Of a stretch of DNA of 64,000 nucleotides, positions 7,991 to 17,562 are shown piece after piece; position 1 is the first letter of the stretch; each line of letters starts with the position of its first letter. A program made the translations under genes and the position numbers. The stretch spans positions 1 to 64,000 of the forward strand of contig NZ_WJIB01000008.1 of assembly GCF_019400745.1 (NCBI RefSeq), written 5' to 3'. The DNA comes from Cohnella sp. CFH 77786 (lineage in GTDB: Bacteria; Bacillota; Bacilli; Paenibacillales; Paenibacillaceae). The notes below the pieces were generated by a model. It searched no databases, was not told where the DNA came from, and saw nothing but the letters and a program-made list of their open reading frames with translations.

Positions 7991-9820
7991 TCAATGCTCT
8001 CGGATCACCTCGAGGAAAACCCGGCCGTACTTGGCCAGCTTGGCCTCGCCGATGCCTTTGACGGACCGCATGTCCCGTTCCGTCGTCGGGCGGATCCGGC
8101 AAATCTCGCGAAGCGTGGCGTCGTTGAAAATGACGAAAGGCGGCACGTTCTCCCGGTCGGCGAGCGACTTGCGCAGCGTCCTCAGCTTGGCGAACAGCGC
8201 CTCGCCCTCCGCGCCCAGATCGTCGCCGCCTCCTCGCGGCCCTCTTCTGCCCGGGCCCGAGGTTCCGGCAGCCCCGGGGACGTCCGCCGCCCGTACCTGC
8301 TCCACCCGGCGATAGACCCGCTCCTCCCCGTCCATGACGGACCGGACGCGAGGCGTCAGGGTGACAACCGGGTAAGCGCTGTCGGTCACCCTCAAGTAGC
8401 CTTGAGCTGCGAGCGACTGGATGAGGCCGACGATCTCCTTCTCCGTTCGCTTGCTCATCCGCCCGTAAACGGGAAGACGGTCGAAACCGAACTCGCGGAT
8501 TTTCGCTTCGCCGGAGCCGCGGAGCACCTTCGCCGTCAACGAAACGCCGAACCGCTGGCGCATGCCCGCCACGCACGCGAACACGACTTTGGCCGCTTCC
8601 GTGACGTCGATTCTCTCTGCCGTATCCAGGCAGTTCCCGCATTTTCCGCACGGTTCGCAGACATCCCCGAAATAGGAGACGATCGCCTGCTGCAGGCACT
8701 CCTGATGGAAGGCGTACTGTACCATGTCATTCAGCTGCCGGTAAGCCGTTTTCTTCCGTTCTTCGTCGCCTTCGCCTTGCTCGATCAAATACTTCTGCGT
8801 CGCCGTGTCCTGCGGGAAGTAGAACAGGATGCATTCGCCGGGAGCGCCGTCCCGTCCGGCACGGCCCGCTTCCTGGTAGTAGGCCTCGAGATTTTTCGGC
8901 AGATTGTAATGCACCACGTAGCGGACGTTCGACTTGTCGATCCCCATGCCGAATGCGTTCGTTGCGACCATCACCTGAAGGTCGTCGCGGAGGAAGGCGT
9001 CCTGCGCCTCCGCCCGAGCCCGCTCGTCCAAACCGGCGTGGTATTTGCCCGCCCGAAAGCCCTGCCCCGCGAGGAACGCGTGGCATTCCTCCACTTCCCG
9101 CCGGGTGGACGCGTACACGATGCCGGCTTCCCCGTCATGTTCCCGCAGGCAGCGGAGCAGCTCCTGCCGCTTGTCGCCGCCGCGAGCGACCCGGAAGCTC
9201 AGGTTCGGACGAGCGTAACCGGTCGTCACTCTCACCGGAGCGTGGAGCCGGAGCCTGTTCACGATGTCCTCCCGGACTTCCGGCGTCGCCGTCGCGGTGA
9301 ACGCGGCCACGACCGGACGTGGATCCAGCCGTTCCGTCAGCCGCGCGATCGACAGGTAGCTCGGGCGAAAATCGTGTCCCCATTGCGAAATGCAGTGCGC
9401 CTCGTCCACCGCGACCAGGGACACCGGCACGCGGTCCAGCCACCCGGTGAAGCGATCGGACTCGAGCCTCTCCGGCGCGATGTAGACGACGCGATAGCGG
9501 CCGGCTTCGATTTCACGGTACCGGCGGTTCATCTCCGCAACCGTGAGCGTGCTGTTCAGCAGCGCCGCGGATATGCCGGACTCGTTCAGCGCGTCCACCT
9601 GGTCCTTCATCAAGGAAATGAGCGGAGAAACGACGATCGTCAGTCCGGGCATCAGAACGGCGGGGATTTGATAGCAGATCGATTTCCCCGCACCCGTCGG
9701 CATGATGCCCAAGGCGTCCCGATGGCTCAGAATCGCCCCGATCAGCTCCTCCTGGCCCTGGCGGAACGAATCGTATCCGAAATAAGTCCGCAGCGCACTC
9801 CTCGCCCGATCCATCGCCAT
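7991..9820 (-). CDS. recQ: ATP-dependent DNA helicase RecQ
   Basis: A 609-aa 3'-to-5' superfamily 2 helicase for recombination and fork repair. Order: RecA-like domain 1 with FRQGQEELIGAIL, Walker A MPTGAGKS, Walker B VDEAHCISQWGHDFRPSY and TATATP; domain 2 with ATNAFGMGIDKSNVRYVVH and QEAGRAGRDG; the zinc site (C-x16-C-x2-C-x2-C in the CEPCGKCGNC region); RQC winged helix; and a C-terminal HRDC-like segment (FNDATLREICRIRPTTERDM then GIGEAKLAKYG). AGGAGGGAAAGGC precedes the ATG. It begins 24 bases after helD, so the two are probably co-transcribed. Confidence 0.95.
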   Translation of the reverse strand: MAMDRARSALRTYFGYDSFRQGQEELIGAILSHRDALGIMPTGAGKSICYQIPAVLMPGLTIVVSPLISLMKDQVDALNESGISAALLNSTLTVAEMNRRYREIEAGRYRVVYIAPERLESDRFTGWLDRVPVSLVAVDEAHCISQWGHDFRPSYLSIARLTERLDPRPVVAAFTATATPEVREDIVNRLRLHAPVRVTTGYARPNLSFRVARGGDKRQELLRCLREHDGEAGIVYASTRREVEECHAFLAGQGFRAGKYHAGLDERARAEAQDAFLRDDLQVMVATNAFGMGIDKSNVRYVVHYNLPKNLEAYYQEAGRAGRDGAPGECILFYFPQDTATQKYLIEQGEGDEERKKTAYRQLNDMVQYAFHQECLQQAIVSYFGDVCEPCGKCGNCLDTAERIDVTEAAKVVFACVAGMRQRFGVSLTAKVLRGSGEAKIREFGFDRLPVYGRMSKRTEKEIVGLIQSLAAQGYLRVTDSAYPVVTLTPRVRSVMDGEERVYRRVEQVRAADVPGAAGTSGPGRRGPRGGGDDLGAEGEALFAKLRTLRKSLADRENVPPFVIFNDATLREICRIRPTTERDMRSVKGIGEAKLAKYGRVFLEVIREH

Positions 9821-9844
9821 GCCTTTCCCTCCTCTTCCGGCAGC

Positions 9845-12190
9845 TCAGCTTCCCATCGGAAGCCAGTTAGACGGTTCCCCTAAATAATACACGTGCAAAA
9901 CGTGAAGGGCTCGCGTGCAAACGGTATACAGCAGCTTCCGGTCCCGTTCCCGGCCGTACCTTGAGGCGGAGGCGTCCCACACGACGACGGCGTCGAATTC
10001 GATGCCTTTGGCCAAATACGAGGGCAGCACCGAAACGCCTTTCGGCAGCTCCGCCGACCCGCCCGTCACGTGCGTGAGCGGCACTTCGTCCGGCAGCCTC
10101 TCCTTCAGAAGCGCCGCTGCGTTGCCGCATTCCCGCGCGGATTTCGCGATGACGCCGATCGTGCCGTGTCCCGCATCCAGCAACTCGCGGATGTCCGCCG
10201 ACACCCTATCTGCCAGCTGCGCGCCGTCCCGGCAGCGGACGAGCCGCGGCGCTTCTCCTTCCCGCTGGAACGGACGGATGTCCGCCGCTTCCTCGGAAAG
10301 CAGGATCCTTTTGCTGAACTCCACGATCGGGCGCGTCGACCGGTAACTCGTCGACAGCCGCCATACGGCCGTGTATTCCGGCTCCATGAGCCGCGTCCAG
10401 CCTCCGAACCCTCCGCTCAGCTGCGATCCGGCGTAGATCGCCTGGTTGAAATCGCCCAGCACCGTCATCATCGCGCGCGGGAACCGTTTCCGCAAATAAG
10501 CCGCCTGAAACGGGGTGTAGTCCTGCGCCTCGTCCACGAACAGGTGCCGGATGTCGGCCTCCACCTTGCGGAAGCCCTCGAGGCCCTCCATCAAATAGAG
10601 CAGGGGCGTGGCGTCCTCATGGTCGAAGATTTTGCGCGCCATCGTCTCCTCGGCCCGGCCCGCCATCCATTCCCATCCTTCCGGGAGTTTGCCGTCCGGC
10701 GAGCAAGCCGTAAACAGGGTCCGGCTGCGGAACAGCTCCCGGTACGTGCCGACCGCGTCGAGAAACCGGTAGCCCTTTACGGCTTTGCGGAGCGGTTCGA
10801 CGGCCGCCTGGATCGCCCGCTTCATCAACGTGTCCGTCATCCGTTCCTCGTCGTCGAAAGCTTCCTCGTGGAAGCCGCCGCCCCGGCGGATTTCCACGTA
10901 CGCGCGCTGGATTTCTTCATCGTCCGCCAGCTCGGCCGCTTCCTCCACCCACGGTTCGCCCATCTGGCTTTCCGCCCACTCCCCGAGCCTGCCCAGCAGC
11001 CACTTGCGCAGTTGGGAAGCGCGGTACGCGAAGCCTTCCGACGCTTTCACGGCATAATACCGCTCCGCCATTTCCTCGCTTGACGCAATCGTGGCTCCCC
11101 GGAACCGAAGCGGCCGGAAACGGATGCCTTCCGTCTCGAGCCGTTCGAAATACCGCTCCACCGTGAGGAAGAAATGCTCGGAGCCTTTGTACCGTACGGC
11201 CAGCTCGCGCGCCTCCCCCTCGGGCGATCCTTCCGCGGCGCTCAGCGCTTCCGTCTGGGCGAACAGGTCCTCCACCTGGAAACGCCGGCCGAGCCGGGCT
11301 TCGATCAGCTCCCGGAACGTCATCTGGCGCATGTTCGCTTCGCCGAGATCCGGCAATACGCGGGAGACGTAGCCTTTGAAAACGGGATTCGGCGAAAACA
11401 GCACGATCTGGTCGGGCGTCAGGGTTCCGCGGAAACGGTACAGCAAATACGCGACGCGCTGGAGCGCCGCCGACGTCTTGCCGCTGCCGGCCGCCCCTTG
11501 GACGACCAGCAGCCGGTGCTTCTCGTCGCGGATCACCCGATTCTGCTCCTTCTGGATCGTCGCCACGATGCTCTTCATCGACGTGTCCGACTTCTCGGAC
11601 AGCACCGCCTGCAAAATTTCGTCGCCGACCGTCTCGTCCGTATCGAACACGTGCTTCAGCTTGCCGGCCCGGATCACGAATTGCCGTTTAAGCGCGAGTT
11701 CGCCCCGGATTTCCCCCTGAGGCGTCTCGTAGGAAGCCGGTCCCGGCTCGTGATCGTAAAACAGGCTCGACACCGGCGCGCGCCAGTCGTACACCCAGAA
11801 CGTTTCGCCGTCGTCTCCGACCAGGGACGCCCGGCCGATGTAGATCCGCTCCGGCTTTCCGCCTTCTTCCGCGAAATCGATCCGGGCGAAGTACGGATTG
11901 TCGTGCATTTTCGCCAGCCGTTCCACCGCTTCGAAAGCGACCTTGTGGCTGCGCTCCCGCTCGATGAGGATTTCCTTTTGCTGCATGATGCTGGTCCAGG
12001 TTTCGCCCATCTCCGTGGCATCGGAGAAGTTCATCCGGACGTCGTCCCAGAATTCCTGGCGGATGCCGACGACGTCGCCCCGCCGCTGGCTCAGCACGGT
12101 CAGCTCCTTGTGCATCCGAGCTTCCACTTGTCGGAGCACCTCGGACAACCGCTGCTCTTCCTCCTCGCGAGGGGATAGCCCATTCACCAC
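9845..12190 (-). CDS. helD: RNA polymerase recycling motor HelD
   Basis: A 781-aa UvrD/Rep-like ATPase of the HelD family, which in Firmicutes binds RNA polymerase and releases stalled or post-termination complexes. An N-terminal coiled-coil arm (about 1-90) is followed by the HelD signature ARIDFAEEGG...IYIGRASLVGDD and DWRAPVSSLFYD, Walker A GAAGSGKTSAALQRVAYLLY at about 240, Walker B FVDEAQDYTPFQAAYL at about 560, and motif GDFNQAIYAGS. The start is GTG; either of two adjacent GTG codons fits GGAGAGGG about 10 bases upstream. RecQ follows in the same unit. Confidence 0.93.
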   Translation of the reverse strand: MVNGLSPREEEEQRLSEVLRQVEARMHKELTVLSQRRGDVVGIRQEFWDDVRMNFSDATEMGETWTSIMQQKEILIERERSHKVAFEAVERLAKMHDNPYFARIDFAEEGGKPERIYIGRASLVGDDGETFWVYDWRAPVSSLFYDHEPGPASYETPQGEIRGELALKRQFVIRAGKLKHVFDTDETVGDEILQAVLSEKSDTSMKSIVATIQKEQNRVIRDEKHRLLVVQGAAGSGKTSAALQRVAYLLYRFRGTLTPDQIVLFSPNPVFKGYVSRVLPDLGEANMRQMTFRELIEARLGRRFQVEDLFAQTEALSAAEGSPEGEARELAVRYKGSEHFFLTVERYFERLETEGIRFRPLRFRGATIASSEEMAERYYAVKASEGFAYRASQLRKWLLGRLGEWAESQMGEPWVEEAAELADDEEIQRAYVEIRRGGGFHEEAFDDEERMTDTLMKRAIQAAVEPLRKAVKGYRFLDAVGTYRELFRSRTLFTACSPDGKLPEGWEWMAGRAEETMARKIFDHEDATPLLYLMEGLEGFRKVEADIRHLFVDEAQDYTPFQAAYLRKRFPRAMMTVLGDFNQAIYAGSQLSGGFGGWTRLMEPEYTAVWRLSTSYRSTRPIVEFSKRILLSEEAADIRPFQREGEAPRLVRCRDGAQLADRVSADIRELLDAGHGTIGVIAKSARECGNAAALLKERLPDEVPLTHVTGGSAELPKGVSVLPSYLAKGIEFDAVVVWDASASRYGRERDRKLLYTVCTRALHVLHVYYLGEPSNWLPMGS

Positions 12191-12232
12191 GCGTAACCCT
12201 CTCCTTTTCCGTCCATTCCATCGATACTCCTT

Positions 12233-12261
12233 GTTGTATCACGGGCTACCGGTGAAATCAA
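12233..12261 (-). promoter_or_regulatory. Candidate promoter for helD-recQ
   Basis: On the minus strand TTGATT and TACAAC are separated by 17 bases, ending about 43 bases before the helD GTG. The match is moderate. It sits back to back with the plus-strand -10 at 12296. Confidence 0.4.
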
Positions 12262-12295
12262 CCCGTTTGCGCTTTCAGCTCTGCCAGCCGTGCAT

Positions 12296-12301
12296 TATAA
12301 T
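12296..12301 (+). promoter_or_regulatory. Candidate -10 box of the MoxR operon
   Basis: A TATAAT hexamer lies 57 bases before the MoxR ATG. The region 17 bases upstream (TTTCAG) is a poor -35, so activity may need an activator or be modest. Confidence 0.4.
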
Positions 12302-12358
12302 GGAAAAATAGCATGTGCCCTCTATCGATTTCATATCCATCCCGAAAGGCGGACCCCC

Positions 12359-13342
12359 ATGCCTGCATCCCCCGATCTCGAAACGATGATTCGCGGCATC
12401 GAGAAAGTACGCTCCCAAATCGGCCAAGTCATCGTCGGCAAGCTTGACGCAGTCGACCTTCTGTTAACCGCTCTGTTCGCGGGAGGACATGCGCTGCTGG
12501 AGGACGTGCCCGGCACGGGCAAAACGCTGCTCGCCAAGACGCTGGCCCGCTCCTTGGGCTGCTCGTTCCGCCGCGTTCAGTTTACGCCGGATTTGCTTCC
12601 GTCGGATCTGAGCGGCATCAACTTCTATAACCAGAAAGCCGGAGAATTCGAGTTCCGGCCGGGTCCGCTATTCGCGAACGTCCTGCTGGCGGACGAGATC
12701 AACCGGGCGACGCCCCGGACGCAATCCAGCCTGCTGGAATGCATGGAAGAACGCCAAGTGACGCTCGACGGCGTCACTTACCCGCTCGGAGCTCCTTTCC
12801 TTGTCATCGCCACGCAGAATCCGGTGGACAACCAAGGGACGTTCCCGCTTCCTGAAGCGCAGCTGGACCGGTTCCTTCTCCGGATCCGGATGGGATATCC
12901 GTCCTACGAGGAATCGCTGGCCATCCTGACTCGCTTCCGCGGCCGGAATCCGCTCGAGGAACTGGAGCCGGTCCTGGATGCGGAGACGCTGCTCACCACT
13001 CAGAGGTTCGCCGCGGCCGATGTCCGGATCTCGGCCGACCTCCTCGGGTATGTCGTGAGGCTGGCGGAAGCGTCGCGCCGCCATCCGGACGTCGCGCTCG
13101 GCGTCAGCCCGAGGGGAGCCCAAGCGCTGCTCCGTGCCTCTCAAGCCTATGCGCTCGTGCGGGGACGGGATTACGTGACGCCGGACGACATCAAGGCGGC
13201 CGCGGAGCCGGTGCTGGCGCACCGGTTGCTGCTGCGCCACTCGATGCACGGCCGGGATGAACGGGCGGCAGATACGGTCCGGGCGCTGCTGCGGGAAACG
13301 GCCGTGCCCGCCGAAGCGGCCGAGGCCGCAGGAAGCAGGTAG
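12359..13342 (+). CDS. MoxR family AAA+ ATPase
   Basis: A 327-aa AAA+ chaperone-like ATPase. Walker A is [16 protein letters not shown], Walker [17 protein letters not shown], sensor 1 region [20 protein letters not shown], then the arginine-finger segment [13 protein letters not shown] and a C-terminal lid with [18 protein letters not shown]. In this family the gene usually pairs with DUF58 and membrane proteins and is thought to help assemble or activate metal- or VWA-domain proteins. ATG 12359 follows GAAAGGCGG. The stop lies 7 bases before the DUF58 start, so the genes are coupled. Confidence 0.92.
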   Translation: MPASPDLETMIRGIEKVRSQIGQVIVGKLDAVDLLLTALFAGGHALLEDVPGTGKTLLAKTLARSLGCSFRRVQFTPDLLPSDLSGINFYNQKAGEFEFRPGPLFANVLLADEINRATPRTQSSLLECMEERQVTLDGVTYPLGAPFLVIATQNPVDNQGTFPLPEAQLDRFLLRIRMGYPSYEESLAILTRFRGRNPLEELEPVLDAETLLTTQRFAAADVRISADLLGYVVRLAEASRRHPDVALGVSPRGAQALLRASQAYALVRGRDYVTPDDIKAAAEPVLAHRLLLRHSMHGRDERAADTVRALLRETAVPAEAAEAAGSR

Positions 13343-13349
13343 CGCGGCG

Positions 13350-14492
13350 ATGCCTTTCTACGCGGTCGTCCTCAACGGCGCCGTACTGCTGGTCGTTCTC
13401 CATTATATGTACCGCAAGCGGGCGCTGAAAAACATCGTCTATTCCCGCAGCTTCAACCGTTCATCCGCTTTCGAAGGCGACCGGGTCGAAATGGTCGAGG
13501 TGATCGAAAACCGGAAACTGCTCCCCGTGCCCTGGCTTCGTCTGGAGTCGCTCCTCTCCCGCGATCTCCGGTTCGCCCGGCAGACGAATCTCGATATCCG
13601 CAGCGGCGAGCGTTTGCAGAACCATCTCAGCCTATTCAGCCTTAGGCCTTACCGCCGCATCGTTCGCCGCCACGAAGTCCGTTGCGCGAAGAGAGGGTTT
13701 TATACGCTCGGAACGGCGACGATGACGGCCGGGGAACCGCTCGGGCTCGTCCATGTATCCCGGCAATTTCCGGTGGCGCAAGCCGAGCTGCTTGTCTACC
13801 CCCGCATCGGGAGGTTCGGCGATCTCCCGTTGCCCAGCCACAGCTGGCTCGGCAACCTCGCCGTCCGCCGCTGGATCGCGGAGGATCCGTTCTTGTCCGC
13901 GGGAACCCGGGCGTACGCGCCGGGCGACCCGCTGTCCGGCATCCATTGGAAAGCGACGGCCCGGACGGGCTCCCTGCAAGTTCATCGCAAGGACTTTACG
14001 GCCGACCACCGGCTCGTGATCTGTCTGAACATGGAAATCGACTCCGCCATGTGGAAAACCGTGACGGAGCCCGAACGGATCGAGGAAGGGATCCGGTATG
14101 CCGCCACCGTCGCCGATTACGCGCTGCGGAGCGGCATCGAGACCGGATTGCTCAGCAACGGGTGGGTGCTGGGCGAAGCCAAAAACCCCGCCCGGATCGA
14201 ACCGGGGGGCGGAGCCGTCCAGCTGGATGCGCTGCTGGGCTGTCTGGCCAAGCTGCAGCTGGAAACCGTCTCGAACATGGCCTACCTGCTGGAGCAAGAA
14301 GCGGAACGCCGAGGGTCCCGCTCGGATTACGTGATCGTGACTTGCCACCGGGAAGAGAAGCTGTCGGCCGCTGCGGACAGGCTGCGCGGTATGGGACATG
14401 GCATCGAGTGGCTGATCATTCCGGAGGCCATCGCGGATCCTGGAGGGGATGAACTTGAACCGCCGGTTTGGGACATGGAATCGAACGGCTGA
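13350..14492 (+). CDS. DUF58 domain protein
   Basis: A 380-aa membrane-anchored protein of the DUF58 family. One N-terminal membrane helix ([19 protein letters not shown]) is followed by a beta-rich region and the DUF58 hallmark [20 protein letters not shown] at about 190-210, then a VWA-like C-terminal part. The start is the ATG 7 bases after the MoxR stop. The last 25-30 codons lie in a tandem duplication (14411-14699), and the C-terminus ([18 protein letters not shown]) derives from it, so the natural end may be altered. It probably works with the MoxR ATPase; the biochemical role is unknown. Confidence 0.88.
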   Translation: MPFYAVVLNGAVLLVVLHYMYRKRALKNIVYSRSFNRSSAFEGDRVEMVEVIENRKLLPVPWLRLESLLSRDLRFARQTNLDIRSGERLQNHLSLFSLRPYRRIVRRHEVRCAKRGFYTLGTATMTAGEPLGLVHVSRQFPVAQAELLVYPRIGRFGDLPLPSHSWLGNLAVRRWIAEDPFLSAGTRAYAPGDPLSGIHWKATARTGSLQVHRKDFTADHRLVICLNMEIDSAMWKTVTEPERIEEGIRYAATVADYALRSGIETGLLSNGWVLGEAKNPARIEPGGGAVQLDALLGCLAKLQLETVSNMAYLLEQEAERRGSRSDYVIVTCHREEKLSAAADRLRGMGHGIEWLIIPEAIADPGGDELEPPVWDMESNG

Positions 14493-14699
14493 TCCTTCCG
14501 GAGGCGTGCGCGGATGCTGGAGGGGATGAACCATGAATCGCAAGTTTGGGACAAGGCGAACGGCTGATCCTTCCGGAAGCCTGCGCGGATGCTGAAGGGG
14601 ATGAACCATGAATCGCAGGTTTGGGACATGGAATCGAACGGCTGATCCTTCCGGAGGCGTGCGCGGATGCTGGAGGGGATGAACATGAATCGCAGGTTT
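14411..14699 (+). repeat. Tandem duplication (75-78 bp units) of a gene junction
   Basis: About 3.8 units begin GGCTGATC at 14411, 14488, 14563 and 14641. The first unit is the 3' end of the DUF58 gene; the last supplies the Shine-Dalgarno and start of the DUF4129 gene. Each unit therefore carries GGAGGGGATGAAC plus a start-like codon and AA(T/C)CGC. The middle copies create short frames (about 20 and 24 codons, beginning MNR) ahead of the real start. The array probably arose by unequal recombination or slippage at an ancestral overlap of the two genes. Confidence 0.9.
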
Positions 14700-16034
14700 A
14701 ATCGCGGCGGTACGGCCGTCCGGGAAGCCGCCGTTCGAGCAGCAGCCGCTGCGTACGAGCTGTGGATGCTGCTGCCGCTCGGGCTGCTCGCCTATCGCAA
14801 CGTTCCGCAATTGGCCGAAGGTGTCTGGCCTTGGATGGCCGCCATTGCGGCGTTATCCGTATGTTGTGCCGCCTTAAGCGTGCACGTTCTTGCGTTGTGG
14901 AAACAAGGCGCCTTGGCCCTTCTTGCCGCGATGGTCGCCTGGGGAATCATGCACGCGGAGGGAAGCTTTTCTCCGCTTGTGCCGGTCCTGCTGGCGATCG
15001 CCGCCTTGCAGGGTTTCACGATCCCGTACCGATGCGCGAAAATCGGCTGGTTTTGGACAGGGGTCGGCATCTACTTCTTGGCGAGCGTCCTCTTCCGGAT
15101 CGTACCGGGCGGAGAGCGCGATCCGGCGTTTCTTACGCTCGGCGGTTTGGCGTGCTTGACGGTCGCCTTCTTCGCGGTCAATCGGCTGCATCTGCGCATC
15201 ATCGCGTTGTCCACGGACGATCCACGGCGCGTGCCGGCCGACCTCAAGCAGCATAACCGGCTGTTCGTAGCCGCCATTCTCGGCGGCATCCTTCTGCTCT
15301 CGGCAGGATTGGGCGGCTGGATGATCCGCGGCTTGAAATCGGCCGTTCGGGCGCTCATCGTCGGATTTCTCTCCCTGTTTTCCGGCGGCGGGGACCCGAT
15401 ACGGCCCCCGCAGTCCGGGCCGGCAACGCCTCCGCCGCCGATGGAGCTTCCCCCGGCGAAAGAACCGGGCTGGTTCGCCCAACTGCTGGATCAGCTGCTG
15501 CCGTATCTCGCCGCAGCCGTGTGCGCCGCGCTGCTAGGATGGGGCTTGTACCGTCTATACCGGCTCGGCGGCGGCCGGTGGAAGAGGTGGCTGAGCCGTA
15601 TGGCCGAATGGCTGGGCCGATCCGCAAACGCGCCCGCCGCTGCGGGTTACACGGACGAGCAGTCCTCCGTGTTCTCTTGGGAAGAAACGCTGGGCAAACT
15701 TCGCGGAGGGCGAATCGGCCGGCTGCTGGCCAGGCGCTGGGAACCGGGGTGGGACGAGCTCCCCAATAACCTTGAACGGGCCCGCTATCTGTATCGTGTT
15801 TGGCTGCGGGCACACACGCGCGACGGCTATCCGGCCGCCCCCCATCTGACGCCGCGAGAAACGGTGCAAGACGCGAAGCGTTGGCGGCAAAGCCGGGATA
15901 AGCGCGCAAGCCGCTCAGACGCCGACAGCGCGATGGACGAAAGGCGGCTCATCGACGTCTATTACAAAAGCAGGTACGCGGAGGAGGAACCGACCGCCGA
16001 GGAGCTTGCGGCCGTCGGGAAACCGCGGATGTAG
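14685..16034 (+). CDS. Membrane protein with C-terminal DUF4129 domain
   Basis: A 449-aa membrane protein, third gene of the MoxR-DUF58 unit. It has about six helices in the first 220 residues, a Pro-rich cytoplasmic or extracellular linker (PPQSGPATPPPPMELPP), another helix at about 265-285, then the DUF4129 region: NNLERARYLYRVWLRAHTRDGY, TPRETVQDA and DVYYKSRYAEEEPTAEEL. The ATG lies 6 bases after GGAGGGG in the last copy of the tandem repeat. Related operons usually have a transglutaminase-domain membrane protein here; this protein keeps the membrane and DUF4129 parts but I see no transglutaminase Cys-His-Asp core. Confidence 0.8.
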   Translation: MNRRFNRGGTAVREAAVRAAAAAYELWMLLPLGLLAYRNVPQLAEGVWPWMAAIAALSVCCAALSVHVLALWKQGALALLAAMVAWGIMHAEGSFSPLVPVLLAIAALQGFTIPYRCAKIGWFWTGVGIYFLASVLFRIVPGGERDPAFLTLGGLACLTVAFFAVNRLHLRIIALSTDDPRRVPADLKQHNRLFVAAILGGILLLSAGLGGWMIRGLKSAVRALIVGFLSLFSGGGDPIRPPQSGPATPPPPMELPPAKEPGWFAQLLDQLLPYLAAAVCAALLGWGLYRLYRLGGGRWKRWLSRMAEWLGRSANAPAAAGYTDEQSSVFSWEETLGKLRGGRIGRLLARRWEPGWDELPNNLERARYLYRVWLRAHTRDGYPAAPHLTPRETVQDAKRWRQSRDKRASRSDADSAMDERRLIDVYYKSRYAEEEPTAEELAAVGKPRM

Positions 16035-16046
16035 CATGCCGGTTAG

Positions 16047-16080
16047 GCCGTTTGCCAACTGTCCGCCGGCAAGCGGCTTT
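16047..16080 (+). terminator. Rho-independent terminator of the MoxR operon
   Basis: GCCG-T-TTGCC pairs with GGCAA-G-CGGC around an 11-base loop, followed by TTTTGT. It lies 13 bases downstream of the DUF4129 stop. Confidence 0.7.
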
Positions 16081-16271
16081 TGTACGTTTAGGCATTGAAT
16101 GGTTCGAAGGCAGGGCGTTGCTCGATATGTTTTCGAGTCATTCCCCAGCCTTACAGTATGTATTTCAATCACTTGGAATCGGAATCGGAGTCGGAATCCC
16201 GGGGAGCACTGGGAGTCGTCGCGACTAAGTGCCGAAATACCGTTAATTTGCACAAATTGGGCCCGATATAG

Positions 16272-17552
16272 AGTTGAGTCCGTATACTTGTGTAAAAAGC
16301 TATGGTGAGAAATAGGAGAGCCATAGTCAAAATCCTCGGTTAGAATGAGGTTGTCGAGACAACATTCTAGGGGAGGATTTGCTATGGCTCAATATCAGAT
16401 TAACGTAGATTCGGAGCTTTTGCATCAGTTGTTTTTGGGAAATTCGCAAGATAAAGGTGTCGCAGCACTACTACAATCGGTTTTGAACCAGGTTCTTAAA
16501 GCACAAGCGACTGAGCAGCTGCAGGCGGAACGTTATGAGCGTACGGAGGAGCGGTTGGCATATCGTAACGGTTCTTATCCGCATTCACTCAGCACTCGCG
16601 TAGGCAACCTTACGCTTCAGGTTCCCCGTTTTAGGGATGGAGCATTTTCAACCGAATTATTTGCACGTTACCAACGTAGTGAGCAGGCACTTGTTATCTC
16701 CCTTATGGAGATGGTGGTTAACGGCATATCTACGCGCAAAGTAACGAAGGTGACAGAAGAGTTGTGCGGGACCGAGTTCTCCAAATCAACGGTAAGCGAG
16801 CTGTGCAAGCAACCGGATCCCGTCATCACAGCTTGGAGCAGTCGTCCGTTACACGATAATGAGTATCCGTTTCTTATCGTTGACGCCCTGTACGTGAAGG
16901 TTCGCGAAGATGGTCGTGTGCGCTCCCGCGGAGTTTTGCCGAATTGAAGCAACGTGGTCTCCGCGGTGTTGATCTGGTAACCAGCGATCACCATGGGGGA
17001 CTGGTAAACGCAATTCGTCAGCATTTTCAGGGCGTCACCTGGCAACGATGCCAGACTCACTTTATGCGCAACATTCTGGATGCCGCTCCTAAAGCATTAC
17101 GTGATGAGGTGAAAGCACACGTCCGGGCCATATTCGAAGCGGCTGAGCCTGCGACTGCGCGTTCGCTTCTGGAGCGGACGCTAGGTACCTTTCAGGACAC
17201 AGCCTCAAAGGCCATGAAAGTGCTTGAGGAAGGCTTTGAAGACGCGACAGCGGTATTGGCGCTGCCCGCTGTTTGCCGAAAGCGCACAAGAACGACCAAC
17301 GCCGTTGAGCGGTTGAATGCCGAGCTTCGTCGCAGAGAACGTGTCGTCCGTATTTTTCCTAACCGAGCATCGGTGTTTCGACTATTCGGAGCTCTGCTGA
17401 TGGATATGGACGAGAAGTGGGCTTCTCAGAAGAAGTACATTGAAATGAACGACTACTACGAACAAAAGAGAGCTAAGGAAAAACAAACCGGCAAGGTTGT
17501 ATCTATCCGTTAGACAACCCGCCGGGGATTTTACACACAATATTGGACTTGA
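16272..17552 (+). mobile_element. IS256-family insertion sequence, internally deleted
   Basis: An element of about 1.28 kb bounded by imperfect inverted repeats that share AGTCC-x(11)-GTGTAAAA (left 16272-16296, right 17529-17552). A 10-bp direct repeat CCCGATATAG flanks it at 16262-16271 and 17553-17562, a target duplication (this family typically makes 8-9 bp). A stem-loop with TTGTC-GA-GACAA lies just before the transposase start, of the kind that limits read-through expression. The transposase gene has an internal out-of-frame deletion, so the copy cannot move by itself. Confidence 0.88.
16384..17513 (+). pseudogene. IS256-family transposase, disrupted
   Basis: The first part (16384-16947) begins MAQYQINVDSELLHQ after GGGGAGGATTTGCT and carries the first catalytic Asp in FLIVDALYVKVREDG. 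It runs out of frame at about 16932-16935 and stops at 16945. The second part resumes as FAELKQRGLRGVDLVTSDHH (second Asp) and holds the catalytic Glu in TTNAVERLNAELRRRE, ending at 17513. Compared with intact family members about 30 residues between the first and second Asp are missing, so a deletion of about 100 bp plus a frame change inactivated it. Confidence 0.9.
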
Positions 17553-17562
17553 CCCGATATAG

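Noticed and set aside
7994..9883. A 629-codon plus-strand frame opposite recQ
   Set aside because: It is the antisense of a clear recQ gene; its translation is low-complexity Arg/Pro/His-rich, has no family similarity and no ribosome binding site. Long antisense frames are expected in G+C-rich genes with biased third positions. The same applies to frames opposite helD (10070-12178), spoVR (19529-21139), the aldo/keto reductase (3656-4972) and glnA (40755-42266).
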